Source: Azospirillum picis
GTDB lineage: Bacteria; Pseudomonadota; Alphaproteobacteria; Azospirillales; Azospirillaceae
Direction: 5' to 3'
DNA: 64,000 nucleotides
NCBI RefSeq assembly: GCF_017876115.1
Contig: NZ_JAGINO010000020.1
Coordinates: 82,307 to 146,306, forward strand
The position numbers and the translations under genes were made by a program. Positions within the stretch are counted from its first letter, which is position 1, and the number at the start of each line of letters is the position of its first letter. The notes beneath the pieces are model-generated. The model saw nothing but the letters and a program-made list of their open reading frames with translations, was not told the origin of the DNA and did no database searches. This document shows, one piece after another, positions 60,268-64,000 of this stretch.

Positions 60268-60990
60268 GTGGGACGGAAGAAGCGCATCTACCTGATCGAG
60301 GACGAGGCCGACATCCGCCGGCTGGTCACCGGCGTGCTGGAAGGCTACGGCTACGAGGTGTCCTGCTGGGCCAGCGGGCGGGAGGCCCGCGCGGCGATCC
60401 GGCGCCAGCCTCCCGACCTGTGCCTGGTCGATCTCGGCCTGCCGGACATGGACGGCCTGACCCTGGTGCGCGAGCTGTGGGAGGACGTCCGCTTCGGCGT
60501 CATCATCCTGTCCGGGCGTGGCGGCACCTCCGACCGGGTCCTGGGGCTGGAACTCGGGGCCGACGACTACATCGTGAAGCCCTTCGAGCCGCGTGAGCTG
60601 GTCGCCCGCGTCAACAGCGCCATCCGCCGCCGCGAGCAGCTCGCCGGCGCCTCGGCCGCGGCGGAGGGGGCGAAGGCACGGTTCGGCTCCTGGCTGTTCG
60701 ACCTCGGCGACCTGACGCTGACCGCCGACGACGGCCGGCAGGAAACCCTGACCGCGGCCGAGGCCTCGCTGCTGCTGACACTCCTGAGGGCGCCCAAGCG
60801 GGTGTTGTCGCGCGACCATCTCCAGGGCTCCGATCCGGACCGCGACGATTTCCCGTACGACCGCAGCATCGACGTCCGCGTGTCGCGCATCCGCAAGAAG
60901 ATCGAGGAGGATCCGCGCTCGCCGCGCCTGATCAAGACGGTCTACGGGGCGGGGTACCTGTTCGCGAGCGACGTGACGTGGTTGCGGTGA
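60268..60990 (+). CDS. OmpR-family response regulator
   Basis: A 240-residue regulator from GTG 60268 with a GAGGA ribosome site. Receiver: IYLIEDEADIRRL, phosphoacceptor Asp in CLVDLGLPDMDG (about 54), DDYIVKPFEP. C-terminal winged helix: TAAEASLLLTLLRAPKRVLS and SIDVRVSRIRKKIEEDPRSP. It sits 54 bases after the hybrid kinase and is its likely final receiver, giving a phosphorelay from kinase to internal receiver to this regulator. Confidence 0.93.
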   Translation: MGRKKRIYLIEDEADIRRLVTGVLEGYGYEVSCWASGREARAAIRRQPPDLCLVDLGLPDMDGLTLVRELWEDVRFGVIILSGRGGTSDRVLGLELGADDYIVKPFEPRELVARVNSAIRRREQLAGASAAAEGAKARFGSWLFDLGDLTLTADDGRQETLTAAEASLLLTLLRAPKRVLSRDHLQGSDPDRDDFPYDRSIDVRVSRIRKKIEEDPRSPRLIKTVYGAGYLFASDVTWLR

Positions 60991-61135
60991 GGAAGCGCCG
61001 CACCCGCAAACTCCGCCCCGACAACAATTCGCAACAATCCTGAGAAAGTTGCGCAAAGCTGATCTGCTAGAGCCACTTTCCAATGGCCGCGCCAAATGCA
61101 GGCGCACAAAAGAACCCCCGAGGGAGAACGGTCCG

Positions 61136-62773
61136 ATGAGTGCATACCCTGCCGGAAATCCGTACGAGCGCGATCTCGACCGCAACGCCGCGAACTTCGT
61201 GGCGCTGACGCCGCTGACCTTCCTGGAGCGCGCGGCGGCGGTCTGGCCGGACCGCGTCGCCGTGGTGCATGGTCAGGTCCGCCGGACCTGGGCGCAGACC
61301 TTCGGCCGCGTGCGTCGGCTGGCCGCCGCCCTGGCCGGCCGCGGCATCGGCACCGGCGACACCGTCGCCGTGCTGGCCGCCAACACGCCGGAGCTGTTCG
61401 AGGCGCATTTCGGCGTGCCGCTGGCCGGCGCGGTGCTGAACGCCATCAACACCCGGCTCGACGCCGAGGCCATCGCCTTCATCCTGAAGCATGGCGAGGC
61501 GAAGATCCTGATCGCCGACCGCGAGTTCTCCGCCGTCGCCCGGAAGGCGCTGGCGCTCCTCGATGCGCCGATCGCGGTGGTGGACATCGACGACCCGGCC
61601 TACACCGGCGGCGAGCTGATCGGCGATTGCGATTACGAGGCCTTCCTCGCCGGCGCCGGAGCGGAGCACCCCTGGACGATGCCGGCCGACGAGTGGCAGG
61701 CGATCGCGCTGAACTACACGTCCGGCACCACCGGCAACCCGAAGGGCGTCGTCTACCACCACCGCGGTGCCTACCTGAACGCGGTGTCCAACGCGCTGTC
61801 CTGGAACATGGGCGATGCGCCGGTGTACCTGTGGACGCTGCCGATGTTCCACTGCAACGGCTGGTGCTTCCCCTGGACCATCGCCGCCGTCGCCGGCACC
61901 GCGGTCTGCCTGCGCCAGGTCCGTCCCGACGCCGTGCTGGGCCTGATCCGCGACGAGCGGGTGACCAACTTCTGCGGCGCGCCGATCGTCCTCAACATGC
62001 TGAACAACGCGCCGGCCGAGCTGAAGCAGGGCATCGATCACACGGTCAAGGTGATGGTCGCCGGTGCCGCCCCGCCCGCCGCCGTCATCGCCGGCATGGA
62101 GCGGATGGGCTGGGAGGTCACCCACGTCTACGGCCTGACCGAATGCTACGGCCCGACCGTGGTCTGCGTCTGGCACGACCGCTGGGACGGCCTGTCGCTC
62201 GACGAGAAGGCGGCGATCAAGGCCCGCCAGGGCGTGCGCGGCCCGATGCTGGAAGCGGTGATCGTCGCCGACCCGACGACGCTGGAGCCGGTGCCGAAGG
62301 ACGGCCGGACCATGGGCGAGATCCTGATGCGCGGCAACAACGTGATGAAGGGCTACCTGAAGAACCCCAAGGCGACGCAGGAAGCCTTCCTCGGCGGCTG
62401 GTTCCACACCGGCGACCTCGCGGTCTGGCACGAGGACGGCTACGTCGAGATCAAGGACCGCTCGAAGGACATCATCATCTCCGGTGGCGAGAACATTTCC
62501 TCCATCGAGGTCGAGGACGTCCTCTACAAGCACCCCGACGTGCTGGAGGCCGCGGTCGTCGCGCGGCACGACGAGAAGTGGGGCGAGACGCCCTGCGCCT
62601 TCGTCACCCTGAAGGACGGCGCCGCCACCACCGAGGCCGACATCATCGCCTTCTGCCGGTCGCATATGGCCCACTTCAAATGCCCGCGCACCGTGGTGTT
62701 CGGGCCACTGCCGAAGACCTCGACCGGCAAGATCCAGAAATACGTCCTGCGTAAGCAGACCGAGGCGCTGTGA
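61136..62773 (+). CDS. Acyl-CoA synthetase (AMP-dependent ligase, DmdB-like)
   Basis: A 545-residue ANL-superfamily ligase activating a carboxylic acid to its CoA thioester. A3 P-loop YTSGTTGNPKGVVYHHRG; A5 VYGLTECYGPTVVCVWH; A7/A8 GWFHTGDLAVWHEDGYVEIK and KDIIISGGENISSIEVEDVL; catalytic Lys in PKTSTGKIQKYVLR. The length and sequence style match the medium/short-chain and 3-methylmercaptopropionate-type CoA ligases. It precedes etfB-etfA, which would accept electrons from acyl-CoA dehydrogenases, so fatty or organic acid oxidation is likely. Confidence 0.93.
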   Translation: MSAYPAGNPYERDLDRNAANFVALTPLTFLERAAAVWPDRVAVVHGQVRRTWAQTFGRVRRLAAALAGRGIGTGDTVAVLAANTPELFEAHFGVPLAGAVLNAINTRLDAEAIAFILKHGEAKILIADREFSAVARKALALLDAPIAVVDIDDPAYTGGELIGDCDYEAFLAGAGAEHPWTMPADEWQAIALNYTSGTTGNPKGVVYHHRGAYLNAVSNALSWNMGDAPVYLWTLPMFHCNGWCFPWTIAAVAGTAVCLRQVRPDAVLGLIRDERVTNFCGAPIVLNMLNNAPAELKQGIDHTVKVMVAGAAPPAAVIAGMERMGWEVTHVYGLTECYGPTVVCVWHDRWDGLSLDEKAAIKARQGVRGPMLEAVIVADPTTLEPVPKDGRTMGEILMRGNNVMKGYLKNPKATQEAFLGGWFHTGDLAVWHEDGYVEIKDRSKDIIISGGENISSIEVEDVLYKHPDVLEAAVVARHDEKWGETPCAFVTLKDGAATTEADIIAFCRSHMAHFKCPRTVVFGPLPKTSTGKIQKYVLRKQTEAL

Positions 62774-62830
62774 CGGGCGGGGCGCCGCCCCCTCGCTGAC
62801 CGCCTTTCGCCGAACCTCCGTCAAGCATCC

Positions 62831-62867
62831 TGCCCCTCTCCCGCCATCGCGGGGGAGGGCGGGGGCA
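62831..62867. repeat. Palindromic repeat before etfB
   Basis: TGCCCCTCTCCCGC, short loop, then GCGGGGGAGGGCGGGGGCA: an imperfect inverted repeat in the gap between the CoA ligase and etfB. Shares its CCCTCTCCC/GGGGGAGGG core with the larger repeat at 63679-63784. Confidence 0.6.
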
Positions 62868-62909
62868 ACGCCCCTGCATGTCCCCATCAAGCCCGAAGGG
62901 TCCCAAGCC

Positions 62910-63659
<750 letters not shown>

Positions 63660-63678
63660 GGGGAAGCGCCGGCCCCGG

Positions 63679-63784
63679 TGCCCCCTCCCTAACCCTCCCC
63701 CACCTCCGGTGGGAGAGGGGACTGCAGCCGCTTCGCAGAAGGCACCCTCTCCCGCGTGAGCGGGGGAGGGTTGGGGAGGGGGCA
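63679..63784. repeat. 106-base palindromic repeat between etfB and etfA
   Basis: Outer 23-base inverted arms, one mismatch, from TGCCCCCTCCCTAACC onward at 63679 pair with the segment ending 63784; inner hairpins CACCTCCGGTG and GGGAGAGGG/CCCTCTCCC lie between. It looks like a mobile REP/MITE-like palindrome of the CCCTCTCCC type widespread in high-GC alphaproteobacteria. Confidence 0.7.
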
Positions 63785-63830
63785 TCCGACACCAGCACGT
63801 CTCCCGCCCGTCAAACAAGGACCCACCGCC

Positions 63831-64000
63831 ATGCCCATCCTGATCCTCGCCGACCACGACAACGCCGGCCTCAAGCCCGCCACCGCCCATGCCGTCACCG
63901 CCGCTACCAAGATCGGTGGCGACATCCATGTCCTGGTGGCCGGCCGCAACGCCGCCCACGCCGCCGAAGCCGCCGCCACGCTCACCGGCGTCGCCAAGGT
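63831..64000 (+). CDS. etfA: Electron transfer flavoprotein subunit alpha, partial (5' end)
   Basis: First 56 residues: MPILILADHDNAGLKPATAH, then AVTAATKIGGDIHVLVAGRN, matching the N-terminus of EtfA (FixB). The window ends before the FAD-binding domain. ATG at 63831 follows a weak AGGACCC leader. Pairs with EtfB. Confidence 0.95.
   Translation, partial: MPILILADHDNAGLKPATAHAVTAATKIGGDIHVLVAGRNAAHAAEAAATLTGVAK

Overview
This window is a high-GC alphaproteobacterial chromosome segment, most likely from Azospirillum or a close Rhodospirillales relative. The evidence is the Irr-type Fur protein, the DUF3576-leuS-lptE-holA block, paired alphaproteobacterial porins, a fused RibA with a degenerate RibB-like half, several sensor kinases, and hallmark alphaproteobacterial hypotheticals (RHH_4, TIGR01459 HAD, TIGR03862 flavoprotein). 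Family calls come from reading motifs; no database search was run.

Layout. 0.2-11.3 kb is host core: an HTH-like protein, a PA0069-type radical SAM enzyme, ahcY with a perfect 16-bp palindrome upstream, a flavoprotein, small secreted proteins, an RHH protein, a HAD hydrolase, a glycosyltransferase and an alpha/beta hydrolase, ending in tRNA-Ser(GGA). 11.39-26.33 kb is an integrated 14.9-kb element bounded by exact 20-bp direct repeats of the tRNA 3' end. 26.6-64.0 kb is host again: SDR/AraC pair, MarR plus FAH-family hydrolase, xth, DUF882 lipoprotein, ribA, L,D-transpeptidase, YggS, two porins, leuS-lptE-holA, KamA-type radical SAM protein, glycerophosphodiesterase, nitronate monooxygenase, irr, two sensor kinases and a response regulator, an acyl-CoA synthetase and the etfB-etfA pair (etfA runs off the end).

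The 14.9-kb element is the highlight. It encodes a P4-type integrase, a divergent XRE regulator switch, an AlpA-like factor, a split primase/helicase and a head-and-packaging set (portal, protease-capsid fusion, small structural protein, HNH nuclease, TerS, TerL). I see no tail, tape-measure, baseplate or lysis gene. Its genes are intact and tightly coupled, so it resembles a capsid-forming phage satellite (cf-PICI-like) rather than a decayed prophage: it would make its own heads and borrow tails from a helper phage. Within it, protease and major capsid are fused in one frame, with a strong internal Shine-Dalgarno and ATG at the capsid boundary, suggesting two products from one gene. Both ends carry paired integrase arm-type sites (CCCCACA motifs 12 bp apart) and clusters of a 9-bp iteron (GGGGACGCT).

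In the satellite, a + strand arm (XRE repressor, AT-rich membrane protein, tiny hydrophobic peptide) diverges from the long minus-strand replication and packaging arm. Two identical-spacing CCTCTTG-N7-CAAGAGG operators sit at the start of the regulator that heads the AlpA-primase operon.
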